64,000 nt of DNA from Bisgaard Taxon 45 (GTDB taxonomy: Bacteria; Pseudomonadota; Gammaproteobacteria; Enterobacterales; Pasteurellaceae): NCBI GenBank assembly GCA_030783905.1, contig JAQAHH010000009.1, forward strand, positions 1 through 64,000, written 5' to 3'. Shown one piece after another: positions 49,937 through 60,124 of this stretch. Position numbers and translations under genes: made by a program. The notes beneath the pieces were generated by a model that was not told where the DNA came from, did not search any database, and saw only the letters and a program-made list of their open reading frames with translations. Position 1 is the first letter of the stretch, and every line of letters begins with the position of its first letter.

Positions 49937-50341
49937 TTAAATTTCGAATGAACTGAGGGATTTACCCGCATCTAATGCTTGTTGAATAACTTTAGGTGTT
50001 CTACCTTGACCGGTCCAGGTTCGTTCTTCACCATTTTCATCGATATATTTGTATTTTGCTGGGCGAGGTTCTCTCTTTTTACGTTGAGATTGAGCTTCTT
50101 GACCTAACAATATTGCTAATTCCTGAGCAGTAATGCCTTCTTGGATTAATGATTCTTTTAATTTCTCAATTCTTGCTTGACGTTCTGCAATTTCACGTTC
50201 TGCTTTGGCTTCTGCTTCACGTTTTTCTTCAACGACAAGAGAAAACTTTTCTAAAGCAATTTCAAGTTGTTCTAATGGAGTTTCACGAGCTAACACGCGC
50301 AAACTTCGAACATTGGTTAACATCTTTAATAAATCACTCAT
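49937..50341 (-). CDS. hns: H-NS nucleoid protein
   Basis: Xenogeneic-silencing DNA-binding protein. The N-terminal half is a coiled-coil oligomerisation region with many glutamates and lysines; the C-terminal domain has the DNA-binding loop TWTGQGRTPKVIQQAL near residue 110. The open frame extends upstream to 50401, but homology begins at MSDLLKML (134 residues), where GAGGAAC lies ahead of the ATG. Monocistronic, with its own terminator. Confidence 0.95.
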   Translation of the reverse strand: MSDLLKMLTNVRSLRVLARETPLEQLEIALEKFSLVVEEKREAEAKAEREIAERQARIEKLKESLIQEGITAQELAILLGQEAQSQRKKREPRPAKYKYIDENGEERTWTGQGRTPKVIQQALDAGKSLSSFEI

Positions 50342-50565
50342 AATTGTTCCTCTATATAATGTCACACAGGGATTACATAAAATATAATTAAACATAATCA
50401 AACATAAGTAATGATATAGTAAATATTATTATTGGTAAATGCCATTTTTGTAGAATACTTTAAAGTTTATATTTTTAAGTTATGAAATTGTAAATTAAGT
50501 TAAAAATATTCCTTTACCACTATTGGCAAGGATCACTTTTTATTGTAGTCTTGTTGCCATCCTAC

Positions 50566-50735
50566 TTATGTAGAGGAGCGATCACTATAAGTATTTTTTC
50601 TGAGTGGATAACGAAGAGGAAAAAAGAAAGGAGTGACCGCCGAAATCAATTGAAAGTCATTTTGATTGGTTGGTGGCGTATTCGAAAGGAACGTCATTGT
50701 CATAGTCTTTTTTTAAACTATGGAGCGCTACTGGT
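50566..50735 (+). promoter_or_regulatory. Lysine riboswitch (L-box)
   Basis: Conserved lysine-aptamer blocks occur in order: AGAGGAGCG (50572-50580), AAGTA near 50589, GGAGTGACCGCCGAAATCAA (from about 50630), TTGATTGGTTGGTGGCG pairing back to it, GTCATTGTCATAGT, ACTATGGAGCGCTAC (to 50731). Pairs CGCC/GGCG with AATCAA/TTGATT, and CATAGT/ACTATG, are visible; a short P1 can form from GTAG (50570-50573) and CTAC (50728-50731). It lies about 95 bases ahead of the transporter start. The expression platform is not obvious; no strong terminator hairpin is seen, so translational control is possible. Confidence 0.88.
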
Positions 50736-50828
50736 TGGGTCAGGTCTTAATTAATTTTTGCCTACCTTTTTAGATCATTTCTATATTCTTACTCAGTGGT
50801 TATTCCTTCATTATAAGGTAAAAAACTT

Positions 50829-52352
50829 ATGGAACTTATTGATTATTCGACATCTATTTGGTCTGTCGTCCCCCCTATTTTAGCATTATTATTAGCCATT
50901 GGGACACGCCGTGTTATTTTATCATTGAGCGTTGGTATTATTGTCGGCGCATTAATGCTTGCTGGTTTTAATATTTCAGCTACTTTAGTTTATCTCAAAA
51001 ACAATATTGTTTCATTGGCATACAGTGATGGTGCACTTAATTCCAATAATATTAATATTGTCTTATTTCTCTTTTTGTTAGGGATTTTAACGGCATTGCT
51101 TACTGTTTCTGGTAGCAATCGTGCTTTTGCTGAATGGGCTCAAAAACGCATTAAAGACAGAAAAGGCGCGAAATTATTAGCGGCTTCTCTTGTCTTCGTT
51201 ACCTTCATTGACGACTATTTTCATAGTTTGGCTGTTGGGGCGATTGCCAGTCCTGTCACCGATAAATTTAAAGTGTCACGCCCAAAACTTGCCTATATTC
51301 TTGATTCTACTGCTGCACCAATGTGTGTATTAATGCCGGTATCAAGTTGGGGTGCCTATATTATTACACTGATTGCCGGTCTTCTCGCAACGTATTCGAT
51401 CACAGACTATTCGCCTATCGGGGCATTTATGACAATGAGCGCAATGAACTTTTATGCCATTTTTTCTATTTTAATGGTGTTTTTTGTGTCTTATTATTCT
51501 TTTGATATTGGTTCAATGGCGCGTCACGAAAGAATGGCCTTAGCGCGTGTAACAGAAGAAGAAAAACTGGAAAGCAGTAATAAAGGGCATGTTCTCTATT
51601 TAATTCTTCCTATTGCAGTGCTGATTTTAGCGACAGTAGGTATGATGATGTATACTGGTTATGAGGCATTAGCCGCAGAGGGCAAACCTTTTGATGTGTT
51701 AGGTGCGTTTGAAAATACAACCGTTGGCATTTCCTTGGTTGTGGGGGGATTAAGTGCGGTATTGACTTCGACCTTATGCATTATTATCGATCGTCAAGTG
51801 AGTTTCGCTGAATACGGTAAATCTTGGATTTTAGGTGTGAAGTCCATGCTCGGTGCAGTATTGATTTTATTGTTTGCTTGGACCATTAATACTATCGTGG
51901 GTGATGTTAAGACGGGGATTTATTTATCTTCATTAGTCTCAGAAAGTTTACCAATTGCTTTGTTACCTGCTTTATTATTTATTTTAACCGGGATCATGGC
52001 ATTCTCAACTGGGACCAGTTGGGGTACATTTGGGATTATGTTGCCGATTGCAGCTGCAATTGCCGCAAATACCGCTCCAGAATTGATGTTACCTTGTTTA
52101 TCCGCAGTTATGGCGGGAGCGGTGTGTGGTGACCATTGTTCACCGATTTCAGATACGACCATTTTATCTTCTACCGGGGCAAAATGTAATCATATTGACC
52201 ATGTGACAACACAGCTACCTTATGCCATGTTAATTGCGACAGCCTCCATTGCTGGCTATTTAGTATTGGGTTTCAGTCAGTCTGGCATATTGGGCTTTGT
52301 GACCACTGGTGCCGTTTTATCTGTCCTTGTCTTGCTATTTAGAAAAAAATAA
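50829..52352 (+). CDS. lysW: NhaC-family transporter, probably for lysine (LysW type)
   Basis: Polytopic inner-membrane protein of the NhaC antiporter superfamily with about 11-12 helices. Family features are FVTFIDDYFHSLAVGAIAS near residue 125 and CGDHCSPISDTTILSSTGA near residue 440. The NhaC name would suggest sodium/proton exchange, but the lysine riboswitch directly upstream points to lysine uptake, as comparative genomics has proposed for this family in Pasteurellaceae (LysW). 507 residues; AAGG lies about ten bases before the start. Substrate inferred, not shown. Confidence 0.82.
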   Translation: MELIDYSTSIWSVVPPILALLLAIGTRRVILSLSVGIIVGALMLAGFNISATLVYLKNNIVSLAYSDGALNSNNINIVLFLFLLGILTALLTVSGSNRAFAEWAQKRIKDRKGAKLLAASLVFVTFIDDYFHSLAVGAIASPVTDKFKVSRPKLAYILDSTAAPMCVLMPVSSWGAYIITLIAGLLATYSITDYSPIGAFMTMSAMNFYAIFSILMVFFVSYYSFDIGSMARHERMALARVTEEEKLESSNKGHVLYLILPIAVLILATVGMMMYTGYEALAAEGKPFDVLGAFENTTVGISLVVGGLSAVLTSTLCIIIDRQVSFAEYGKSWILGVKSMLGAVLILLFAWTINTIVGDVKTGIYLSSLVSESLPIALLPALLFILTGIMAFSTGTSWGTFGIMLPIAAAIAANTAPELMLPCLSAVMAGAVCGDHCSPISDTTILSSTGAKCNHIDHVTTQLPYAMLIATASIAGYLVLGFSQSGILGFVTTGAVLSVLVLLFRKK

Positions 52353-52411
52353 ATTGTGAGATAGTTCACAAATAAAATAAAAGAATTTTATTTTGGGTTA
52401 ATTTATAAAAT

Positions 52412-52438
52412 GCGGCTTAATGCCGCTTTTTTTATTTT
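52412..52438 (+). terminator. Terminator after the NhaC-type transporter
   Basis: GCGGC and GCCGC pair around TTAAT and are followed by a long T-run, 60 bases past the stop. The remaining sequence to ilvI (52439-52650) is AT-rich with no supported gene and presumably holds the ilvIH promoter. Confidence 0.8.
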
Positions 52439-52650
52439 TTTAAGCATGAATCTTTTATTTTATCCTGTTATTTTGAGTGTTTCTAGATTTGTGTATTGGT
52501 TTGTTTGCTTGTGTTGTGTGTTTTTTCGGCAAAAATAGATGGACAATAAAGATGATTTCCAGTAAAAATGAAAACGTGTTAATGCATAACATAAAAACAA
52601 CATCAATTAGAGCAATAAGCACATAACGTGCGAGACATTCAGAGGTGAAA

Positions 52651-54375
52651 ATGAAAAAGTTATCTGGCGCAGAAATGGTTGTGCAGTCTTTGCGAGATGA
52701 AGGCGTTGAGTTTTTATTTGGCTATCCAGGCGGATCGGTTTTAGATATTTACGATGCGATTCATACATTAGGTGGGATTGAACATATTCTTGTTCGGCAT
52801 GAGCAAGCCGCGGTACATATGGCGGATGGTTATGCCAGGGCTACGGGTAAAGTAGGCTGTGTGCTTGTGACATCTGGACCCGGTGCAACCAATACCATTA
52901 CTGGTATTGCAACCGCCTATATGGATTCCGTGCCTTTAATCGTGTTGTCTGGACAAGTGATGTCGGGATTGATCGGCAGTGATGCGTTTCAGGAATGCGA
53001 TATGGTGGGCATTTCTCGTCCTGTGGTTAAGCATAGTTTTTTAGTCAAATCGGCTGAGGAGATTCCTGAAACGATTAAAAAAGCCTTTTATATTGCGTCA
53101 ACAGGCCGCCCTGGACCTGTTGTCATTGATTTACCAAAAGATGTGGTTAATCCTGCGAATAAGTTTACATATCAGTATCCCGATAAAGTGGATCTACGCT
53201 CTTATAATCCAACGACACAAGGACATAAAGGGCAGATTAAAAAGGCATTAAAGGCTTTATTAGTCGCGAAAAAACCGGTGTTATTTGTGGGAGGCGGTGT
53301 GATTACAGCAAATTGCAGTGACAAATTAACGCAATTTGCACAAGCGTTGAATTTACCAGTGACCTCTTCTTTAATGGGATTGGGGGCTTATCCAAGCTCG
53401 GACAAACAATTCCTCGGTATGTTAGGAATGCATGGGACTTATGAAGCGAATAATGCGATGCATCATAGTGACCTTATTTTAGCTATTGGCGTGCGTTTTG
53501 ATGACCGAACAACAAATAATTTGGCTAAATACTGTCCTCATGCCAAAGTCATTCACATTGATATTGATCCTACCTCCATTTCTAAAAATGTCGTGGCATC
53601 TATTCCTATCGTGGGGAGCGCGGAAAAAGTGCTTAATGAGTTTTTAGCCTTATTAGTGGACGACAGTTTATTAAAATCACAAACCCCATTGGATGAATGG
53701 TGGAACCAAATTGATGAATGGAAAGCGGTAAAATGCCTCTCTTTTAACCGAGATGATTCGGTCATTAAGCCACAGCAAGTGATGGAAGTGGTTTACCGTT
53801 TAACACAAGGTGAGGCTTATGTGGCGTCAGATGTAGGACAACATCAAATGTTTGCCGCTTTACATTATCCATTCAATCAACCGCGCCGTTGGATCAATTC
53901 GGGGGGACTCGGTACGATGGGATTTGGCTTACCTGCAGCACTTGGGGTAAAACTGGCTTATCCTGATTCTACCGTAGTATGTGTGACTGGAGATGGAAGT
54001 ATTCAAATGAATATTCAAGAGTTATCTACCGCACAGCAATATGAGATCCCCATCGTGGTGATTAGCTTGAATAATCGTTTCTTAGGCATGGTGAAACAAT
54101 GGCAAGACCTCATTTATTCTGGCCGACATTCACAGTCTTATATGAATTCTTTACCTGATTTTGTCAAGTTAGCGGAAGCTTATGGACATGTTGGTATCCA
54201 AATTAACACACCAGATGAATTAGAAGAGAAACTGACACAAGCTTTTTCGATGAAAGACCGGCTTGTTTTTGTTGATATCAATGTAGATGCGACTGAACAT
54301 GTTTATCCAATGCAAATTCGTGGTGGGGCAATGAATGAAATGATTTTAACAAAACCGGAGAATACTCATGCGTAG
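52651..54375 (+). CDS. ilvI: Acetolactate synthase, large subunit (isozyme III type)
   Basis: First common enzyme of branched-chain amino acid synthesis. ThDP/FAD enzyme: [35 protein letters not shown] with the catalytic glutamate near residue 47, and the ThDP motif [17 protein letters not shown] near residue 450. 574 residues from ATG 52651, as in E. coli IlvI, with AGAGGTGA just ahead; an in-frame GTG at 52645 is less likely. Overlaps ilvH by eight bases. Confidence 0.96.
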   Translation: MKKLSGAEMVVQSLRDEGVEFLFGYPGGSVLDIYDAIHTLGGIEHILVRHEQAAVHMADGYARATGKVGCVLVTSGPGATNTITGIATAYMDSVPLIVLSGQVMSGLIGSDAFQECDMVGISRPVVKHSFLVKSAEEIPETIKKAFYIASTGRPGPVVIDLPKDVVNPANKFTYQYPDKVDLRSYNPTTQGHKGQIKKALKALLVAKKPVLFVGGGVITANCSDKLTQFAQALNLPVTSSLMGLGAYPSSDKQFLGMLGMHGTYEANNAMHHSDLILAIGVRFDDRTTNNLAKYCPHAKVIHIDIDPTSISKNVVASIPIVGSAEKVLNEFLALLVDDSLLKSQTPLDEWWNQIDEWKAVKCLSFNRDDSVIKPQQVMEVVYRLTQGEAYVASDVGQHQMFAALHYPFNQPRRWINSGGLGTMGFGLPAALGVKLAYPDSTVVCVTGDGSIQMNIQELSTAQQYEIPIVVISLNNRFLGMVKQWQDLIYSGRHSQSYMNSLPDFVKLAEAYGHVGIQINTPDELEEKLTQAFSMKDRLVFVDINVDATEHVYPMQIRGGAMNEMILTKPENTHA

Positions 54376-54859
54376 AATTTTATCTGTATTATTAGAAAAC
54401 GAATCGGGTGCTTTATCTCGTGTGGTTGGATTATTTTCACAGCGTGCCTTTAATATAGAGAGCCTCACTGTTGCCCCGACGGATGATCCTACATTATCTC
54501 GTATGACCATCGAGGCCCATGGGGATGAGCAGGTACTCGAACAGATCGAGAAACAGTTACATAAATTAGTTGATATTTTTAAAGTGATCAGTTTAAGTGA
54601 CTGTGAGCATGTTGAACGTGAAGTGTTACTGATTAAAGTCAGAGCACAAGGTGCATCACGTGATGAGTTAAAACGCTTAACTGATATTTACCGTGGTCAG
54701 ATTGTGGATGTCACAACCAAGTCATACACGATTCAGTTAACGGGAACCAAAGATAAATTAGATGCCTTTATTTCAGCGGTGAAGGACGAAACCGCGATCA
54801 TTGAGATTGTGCGTTCTGGTCTTATCAGTTTATCGCGTGGAGAAAAAAATTGCTTATAG
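54368..54859 (+). CDS. ilvH: Acetolactate synthase, small regulatory subunit
   Basis: ACT-domain subunit that gives valine feedback and full activity to IlvI. N-terminal [23 protein letters not shown] and [19 protein letters not shown]. The C-terminal domain binds the large subunit. 163 residues, as in E. coli. CGGAG lies ahead of the start inside the end of ilvI, so expression is coupled. Confidence 0.96.
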   Translation: MRRILSVLLENESGALSRVVGLFSQRAFNIESLTVAPTDDPTLSRMTIEAHGDEQVLEQIEKQLHKLVDIFKVISLSDCEHVEREVLLIKVRAQGASRDELKRLTDIYRGQIVDVTTKSYTIQLTGTKDKLDAFISAVKDETAIIEIVRSGLISLSRGEKNCL

Positions 54860-54885
54860 CACCTTAACTCATTGAATGAAGACAC

Positions 54886-54930
54886 AAAAAGTGCGGTTAG
54901 ATTTTTTTAAAATTTAACCGCACTTTTTTA
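54886..54930 (+). terminator. Terminator made of two opposed uptake signals, after ilvH
   Basis: AAAAAGTGCGGTTA (54886-54899) pairs with TAACCGCACTTTTT (54915-54928), a 14-base perfect stem ending in T residues. Each arm contains the nine-base uptake signal. Confidence 0.92.
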
Positions 54931-55100
54931 TTAGGAATTAGTCTTAATTAACGCATTAGTATTTTTTGATATTATAAATATGAGATGTTAAAATAATCTT
55001 TACATTTATTTACGTATATTTATTTGTATTTAATAATTGTTTACATAATTAATCATCCTCGTCACCACCTCAATCGTTTTATACATTTTAAGGAGGAAAT

Positions 55101-56090
55101 GTGAAATTAAAGTTAGTTGAGCTTGCAAAACTTGCAGGAGTTTCGCGTACAACCGCTAGCTATGTGGTTAATGGAAAGGCGAAGGCGTATCGTGTCAGTG
55201 ATAAAACCATTGAAAAAGTTGAAAAACTGATCAAACAATATGACTTCAAGCCAAATGCCATGGCTGCGGGGTTACGAGCAGGCAAAAGCCGTACTATTGG
55301 TTTAATTGTCCCTGATTTTGAAAATGCAAGCTTTGCTAGAATCGCAACAGATCTCGAAGCTGGATTTCGTGAGAAAGGTTATCAATTAATCATTGCTTGC
55401 TCGAATGATAATCCAGAAACCGAGATGCAATGCGTTAAACACCTAATCCAACGCCAAATTGATGCATTGATTGTCTCCAGCACATTACCTGTTGATACGG
55501 ATTTTTATCAACGCTACGCCAATGTACCCGTTGTTTGTTTTGATCGCCATCTTGACCTCAATAAAATACGTGTCTTGACAGACGATGAAGGTGACTCATA
55601 TCGATTAGCAACACGTTTAGGGAGACATTGCGAGGGAAAGCGAATTCTTTTTTTAGGTGCCTTACCTAAGTTAGTACTCAGTCGCAAACGAGAGCTTGGT
55701 TTTCGTCAAGCTCTCCCTAATATGGCGGGGCAAGTGGATTATCTTTATGCTTCACAGTTTCATAAATTAGCGAGTGCAAAAGCATTTCGTCACTGGTTAG
55801 AAAAAAATGAAATGCCAGAGGCTATTTTTGCCACATCATTAACCTTATTACACGGTGTTTTTCAGATTTTGATTAATCGTTATCATCGTATCCCACGCTC
55901 ACTTATCATTGCAACCTTTGGTCATCACGATATGTTAGACCTGTTGGAAAATAAAGTGATTTGCTGTGTCCAGAATCACCAAAGAATTGCCCAGACCTTA
56001 CTACAACTTGTATTAAGTAGAATGAAATCAAAGCATATTAAAGTATCTGATGAGGTGATTATTCGAGAGATTATCGAATCACAGATTTAA
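55101..56090 (+). CDS. cra: Cra/FruR-like LacI-family regulator
   Basis: LacI/GalR-type repressor. N-terminal helix-turn-helix with hinge: VELAKLAGVSRTTASYVVNG and VSDKTIEKVEKLI, and NAMAAGLRAGKSRTIGLIVP, very close to E. coli Cra, which senses fructose-1-phosphate and controls central carbon flux. 329 residues. The start is GTG at 55101, set by a strong AAGGAGGAAAT just before it. No fru genes lie beside it. Confidence 0.9.
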   Translation: MKLKLVELAKLAGVSRTTASYVVNGKAKAYRVSDKTIEKVEKLIKQYDFKPNAMAAGLRAGKSRTIGLIVPDFENASFARIATDLEAGFREKGYQLIIACSNDNPETEMQCVKHLIQRQIDALIVSSTLPVDTDFYQRYANVPVVCFDRHLDLNKIRVLTDDEGDSYRLATRLGRHCEGKRILFLGALPKLVLSRKRELGFRQALPNMAGQVDYLYASQFHKLASAKAFRHWLEKNEMPEAIFATSLTLLHGVFQILINRYHRIPRSLIIATFGHHDMLDLLENKVICCVQNHQRIAQTLLQLVLSRMKSKHIKVSDEVIIREIIESQI

Positions 56091-56098
56091 TCTCAAAC

Positions 56099-56794
56099 TC
56101 ATTCGAGTTCTACGATCGGGACTGTTGTCGGTGGTGGCAACGGTTCTGGCTCGCCTAAAAAGTAAGGTTCCTTTTCCATTAAAATATCAAAGATAACTAA
56201 AAGACGCGCAAAGAACTCTCTAAATCGTACGAAATAATGTCCTTGCGGATAGTCCGCTGCAAAACAAATGGCATCAATATTGTGATATTGAGCAATAAAT
56301 AGTGCCCGTTCACAATGAAATTTTTGCGTAATAATGGTGAATGAATGGGCTTTAAAAACCTGTTGGGCACGGATAACGGAATCTAACGTACGAAACCCTG
56401 CAAAATCCATATACATAAACTCAGCTGCGATCCCCATTTTGCGTAAATCTTTGAACATATTACGCGGTTCATTGTATTGATTGGTACGGTTATCACCACT
56501 GAGTAAGAGATAATCAATCTTACGTGCAGAAAAGACTTCATGTGCGGCTAAAAGGCGATTGTGATAAAACAGATTGAGTGTATTGTCCTCAAAGTATTTT
56601 GATGTGCCTAAGACAACACCATAAGGGCGGTAAGGCAGCTTATTGATATCCGTATAGATATTTTTCCGAACATAAAAAGCAATAGCTTGATCAATGAGGA
56701 TTGATAGCACAATAAATGATGACAAAGCCACCAATATATAACGTATTGCGCGTTTATAATATTGGGAAGTTAAAGAAGTCAACATAGATGTCAT
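56099..56794 (-). CDS. sanA: SanA-like DUF218 membrane protein
   Basis: One N-terminal membrane helix (YILVALSSFIVLSILIDQAI), then a DUF218 domain exposed to the periplasm: YGVVLGTSKYFEDN, YLLLSGDNRTNQYNEPRNM, FAGFRTLDSVIRAQQVF, and ITQKFHCERALFIA, all matching E. coli SanA, which supports the envelope barrier to vancomycin at high temperature. The open frame reaches 56938, but homology supports a start near MTSMLTSL (56794 or 56785; about 231 residues). The C-terminus ends in a proline-rich tail. Confidence 0.85.
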   Translation of the reverse strand: MTSMLTSLTSQYYKRAIRYILVALSSFIVLSILIDQAIAFYVRKNIYTDINKLPYRPYGVVLGTSKYFEDNTLNLFYHNRLLAAHEVFSARKIDYLLLSGDNRTNQYNEPRNMFKDLRKMGIAAEFMYMDFAGFRTLDSVIRAQQVFKAHSFTIITQKFHCERALFIAQYHNIDAICFAADYPQGHYFVRFREFFARLLVIFDILMEKEPYFLGEPEPLPPPTTVPIVELE

Positions 56795-56886
56795 TTTCAA
56801 ACTATCATCTCTATTCGGAAACTGATGTTCACCATAATGAAAAAAGGGTTGAAGTGCAAGCTGAATTTTAGTAGATTTATACGTAA

Positions 56887-56902
56887 AGATGTTTAGACGT
56901 CC
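56887..56902 (+). promoter_or_regulatory. Tandem MetJ boxes upstream of metX
   Basis: Two adjacent eight-mers, AGATGTTT (56887-56894) and AGACGTCC (56895-56902), match the MetJ box AGACGTCT at six and seven of eight positions. They lie 55 bases before metX, a good operator position for methionine repression. Confidence 0.7.
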
Positions 56903-56956
56903 ATAAATAGAGTAAAAGTAAAGTGAACATAACAACAATAATAAGCAGGCGGTAGC

Positions 56957-58036
56957 ATGGCTGTACAGAAAGTCAAATTGTTTACGGAAACCCCTTTTAC
57001 CTTAAGTTTAGGCGGGGCTCTCCAAGATATTGAGGTCGCATATCAAACTTACGGTGAATTGAATGAAGAGAAAAGCAATGCGATTCTCATTTGCCATGCT
57101 TTAACAGGTGATGCTGAGCCTTATTTTGCTGATCATTCACAGCGAGGTTGGTGGCAGACCTTCATGGGGGAAGGGCTGGCTTTAGATACGTCTCAATATT
57201 TTTTCATTTGTTCTAATGTGTTGGGGGGATGTAAAGGGACTACCGGCCCTTCTTCAATTAACCCGAAAACCAATAAACCTTATGGCAGTCAATTTCCGAA
57301 TATTATTGTGCAAGACATCGTTGCCCTACAAAGGGCGCTATTGACGCATCTCAATATTCCTCGTTTACATGCTGTGATTGGTGGCTCTTTTGGTGGGATG
57401 CAAGCTACCCAATGGGCGATTGATTATCCTGATGATGTCAGTAATGTCATTAATTTATGTTCTTCTTTGTTATTTGGTGCAGAAGCCATTGGCTTTAATC
57501 ATGTGATGCGACAAGCGGTGATCAATGATCCTAATTTTAATGGTGGAGATTATTATGAGGGGAAACCGCCCGAAAAAGGGTTAGCGATTGCGCGCATGTT
57601 GGGCATGTTGACTTATCGAACTGACTTGCAATTAACCAAAGCATTTGGCCGTGCCACCAAGGCTGAAACAGCGTTTTGGGGGGATTATTTTCAGGTAGAG
57701 TCCTATTTAACATACCAAGGTAAAAAATTTTTAGCTCGCTTTGATGCCAATAGTTATCTTCATTTGCTCAGAGCGTTAGATTTATATGATCCAGGCTTTC
57801 ACTATGAAAGCTTATCCGTGGCATTAGCCAGAATCAAGGCTCGTTACACGTTAGTGGCCGTTGAAAATGATCAATTATTTAAATTGACTGAGCTACAGAA
57901 AAGTAAAAAACTCCTTGAAGAAAGTGGCGTCGATTTAGTGTATTATCAATTTTCTTCTGACTATGGCCACGACGCATTTTTAGTCGATTATGCATTTTTT
58001 GAGAAGAAAATTCGCTTAGCACTGGCTAATCAGTAG
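56957..58036 (+). CDS. metX: Homoserine O-acetyltransferase
   Basis: Alpha/beta-hydrolase fold enzyme that activates homoserine for methionine synthesis (the route that replaces E. coli MetA). The nucleophile is in [13 protein letters not shown] near residue 143; the histidine of the triad is in [11 protein letters not shown] near the C-terminus. HALTGDAEP forms the oxyanion side. 359 residues. AGGCGG precedes the start. Some MetX-like proteins use succinyl-CoA, so the acyl donor is assigned by family only. Its end overlaps folK, on the other strand, by 11 bases. Confidence 0.9.
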   Translation: MAVQKVKLFTETPFTLSLGGALQDIEVAYQTYGELNEEKSNAILICHALTGDAEPYFADHSQRGWWQTFMGEGLALDTSQYFFICSNVLGGCKGTTGPSSINPKTNKPYGSQFPNIIVQDIVALQRALLTHLNIPRLHAVIGGSFGGMQATQWAIDYPDDVSNVINLCSSLLFGAEAIGFNHVMRQAVINDPNFNGGDYYEGKPPEKGLAIARMLGMLTYRTDLQLTKAFGRATKAETAFWGDYFQVESYLTYQGKKFLARFDANSYLHLLRALDLYDPGFHYESLSVALARIKARYTLVAVENDQLFKLTELQKSKKLLEESGVDLVYYQFSSDYGHDAFLVDYAFFEKKIRLALANQ

Positions 58037-58520
58037 ATACCGTATGAATTTTCTGCATTTGATGGTTTTCGAATTGCTTCATTAATTCCACTAGCGGTTG
58101 CCCATGGGGTAAACATAGATTTGGAGCAATTTCAAACAGTGGGACGATCACAAATTCGCGATTGGTCATGTCGTAATGAGGCAGAGTTAAACGTTCGGTC
58201 TGACAAATGACATTATCATAAAGCAATATATCCAGATCTAAAGTGCGTTCTCCCCAACGGCGAAGACGCACTCTGCCTTGTGTATTTTCGATCTGTTGTA
58301 AATGATCGAGAAGGGGTAATGGCGGTAGCGTCGTGTGTAAATGTGCTACCGCATTCACATAGTCTGGCTGATCTTGTGGACCTAACGGTTTACTTTGGTA
58401 AAAAGAACTGACTTCAATCAGTTGCGTTGCCGGTAAGTTGGCCAATGCCGTTAGCGCTGCCTCTAGCTGAGCAATGGGGGTTTGTAAATTGCTTCCTAAT
58501 GCAATATAAACAGATGTCAT
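58026..58520 (-). CDS. folK: HPPK, folate biosynthesis pyrophosphokinase
   Basis: Transfers pyrophosphate to 6-hydroxymethyl-dihydropterin. Family stretches: [11 protein letters not shown] at the N-terminus, [14 protein letters not shown] near residue 46, and [17 protein letters not shown] near residue 83 with the metal-binding aspartates. 164 residues. It follows pcnB by 11 bases, the same pcnB-folK order as in E. coli. Confidence 0.96.
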   Translation of the reverse strand: MTSVYIALGSNLQTPIAQLEAALTALANLPATQLIEVSSFYQSKPLGPQDQPDYVNAVAHLHTTLPPLPLLDHLQQIENTQGRVRLRRWGERTLDLDILLYDNVICQTERLTLPHYDMTNREFVIVPLFEIAPNLCLPHGQPLVELMKQFENHQMQKIHTVSTD

Positions 58521-58531
58521 ATCAGCTTACC

Positions 58532-60037
58532 TTATGAGGACGAAACAGATTTTGGTTTACGACGTTTTCTCGCACGATAATATTTTTTCTTCGGCTTAGG
58601 GTGTAAACGTTGTTGCTCTTTGACCAAGTGATCACGTTGTTCCGAATTACTAAATTGATATTCATGCCACCAGGTTGCTAATTCAATGGTTTCCCCGCCT
58701 TCAACTTCTGAGCGCATCGCTAATAGATCAAACGCCGCACGGAACTTAGGGTGTTCCATGGTACGAACGGGATGATGTCCTGAACGTTTCAGTAATTGTA
58801 ATTGCAAAAACCAAATATCGCGAATGACGGCGGTGTGGCGACGAGGGGCAGCAAGGGCTGCACAGAACACATCTAAAATTTCGGAGCTAGCCAAAGCATA
58901 GGCATCATGATTATTTAATCCACCTTCATTTTTTAACATCTCCACTTTTTCACGTAGTGGGTACCAAAAAAACGCAGCAAATAAAAACGCAGGATTGATG
59001 CGTAATTTATCAGCCACACGTTCATCGGTGGAGGTGAGTGCTTTGAGGATCATCCGTTCTGCCAGACTGTCACCGTTCTCTGTGAAATAAGGCATCAGTG
59101 AAGGGAAAAGTTGCTCAAACAATCCATATTGACGTAACAGTTTATAGGTTTTGACCCCGTATCCAGCTTGGAGTAATTTTAAACATTCATCAAATAGTCG
59201 CGCAGGTGGAATATTTTTAAGTAAAGGTGCCAGTTCTCGAATCGGTTGCTCACTCGGTTTTTCAAGGAACATATCCAATTTTGCCATGAAACGCACAGAG
59301 CGTAACATCCGCACAGGATCTTCTTGGTAGCGTTTTACAGGATCACCAATCAGACGCAATTTGCCTGCTTTGAGATCATCAATCCCATGAAAATAATCAC
59401 GTAATGTATTATCTTTGGGATTGTAGTACAGCGCATTGACGGTAAAATCGCGACGTTCTGCATCTTGTTCTAGCGTACCATATACATTGTCACGTAATAG
59501 CATGCCTTCTTTGCTTTGTTTGGCAAAGCTTTCATGGTTATTTTCATTATGACTAGCACGAAACGTTGCGACTTCGATCACATCTCGACCAAACATGATA
59601 TGCGCCAATCGAAAACGGCGACCCACTAAACGACATTGACGTTGGAAAATCGTTTGAATTTGTTCTGGTAATGCATTCGTCGCCACATCGAAATCTTTTG
59701 GGTGTTTACCAAGCAATAAGTCTCTTAAACAGCCACCAACAATATAGGCTTCAAACCCATGGCGATGAAGTTTTTCTACAATACTTAGGGCATTACGATT
59801 AATCATGCGTGGCGTAATACCGTACTGCGATGCTTTAAAAATCGAGTTATTGTAATGGTGCGAAAGTTTGCTTTGTTTGCTATTTGACCCATTCCGATTA
59901 TCAGTTGTTGTAAGGGGGTCAGAATGCGTTTTTTGGGATAACAACGGAGTAGAATCTGTTTTTTCTCTTTCGACTAAATAGGATTTTGTTTTTTTATTAA
60001 ACAGATTTTTGATGTATTTTAAAATAATAGACCTCAT
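58532..60037 (-). CDS. pcnB: Poly(A) polymerase I
   Basis: Adds A-tails to RNA 3' ends, promoting decay and controlling plasmid copy in E. coli. The nucleotidyltransferase core has AYIVGGCLRDLLLGKHPKDF and DVATNA, with the catalytic aspartates near residue 110, and RRFRLAHIMFG. The first 75 residues are polar, low in similarity, and precede the core; the C-terminal tail is very basic (KPKKKYYRARKRRKPK). 501 residues from ATG 60037; a TTG one codon earlier is possible. Confidence 0.94.
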   Translation of the reverse strand: MRSIILKYIKNLFNKKTKSYLVEREKTDSTPLLSQKTHSDPLTTTDNRNGSNSKQSKLSHHYNNSIFKASQYGITPRMINRNALSIVEKLHRHGFEAYIVGGCLRDLLLGKHPKDFDVATNALPEQIQTIFQRQCRLVGRRFRLAHIMFGRDVIEVATFRASHNENNHESFAKQSKEGMLLRDNVYGTLEQDAERRDFTVNALYYNPKDNTLRDYFHGIDDLKAGKLRLIGDPVKRYQEDPVRMLRSVRFMAKLDMFLEKPSEQPIRELAPLLKNIPPARLFDECLKLLQAGYGVKTYKLLRQYGLFEQLFPSLMPYFTENGDSLAERMILKALTSTDERVADKLRINPAFLFAAFFWYPLREKVEMLKNEGGLNNHDAYALASSEILDVFCAALAAPRRHTAVIRDIWFLQLQLLKRSGHHPVRTMEHPKFRAAFDLLAMRSEVEGGETIELATWWHEYQFSNSEQRDHLVKEQQRLHPKPKKKYYRARKRRKPKSVSSS

Positions 60038-60057
60038 CAAGTGTATTTAGCATATTC

Positions 60058-60089
60058 GTAAAAAAGTGCGGTCAAACAAACCGCACTTT
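60058..60089 (-). terminator. Terminator made of two opposed uptake signals, after dksA
   Basis: AAAGTGCGGT (60063-60072) and ACCGCACTTT (60080-60089) form a ten-base stem; reading on the minus strand, a TTTTTT run follows. It sits between dksA and pcnB. Confidence 0.9.
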
Positions 60090-60124
60090 CGAGATGTTTT
60101 AATTATAATAAAGGGGAAAATAAG

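Noticed and set aside
50551-50754. Open frame of 67 codons before the NhaC-type gene
   Set aside because: It coincides with the lysine riboswitch, whose conserved blocks explain the sequence.
52446-52538. Possible leader peptide (30 codons, rich in Val, Leu, Phe and Cys) before ilvI
   Set aside because: No ribosome site, no run of regulatory codons and no attenuator hairpin after it.
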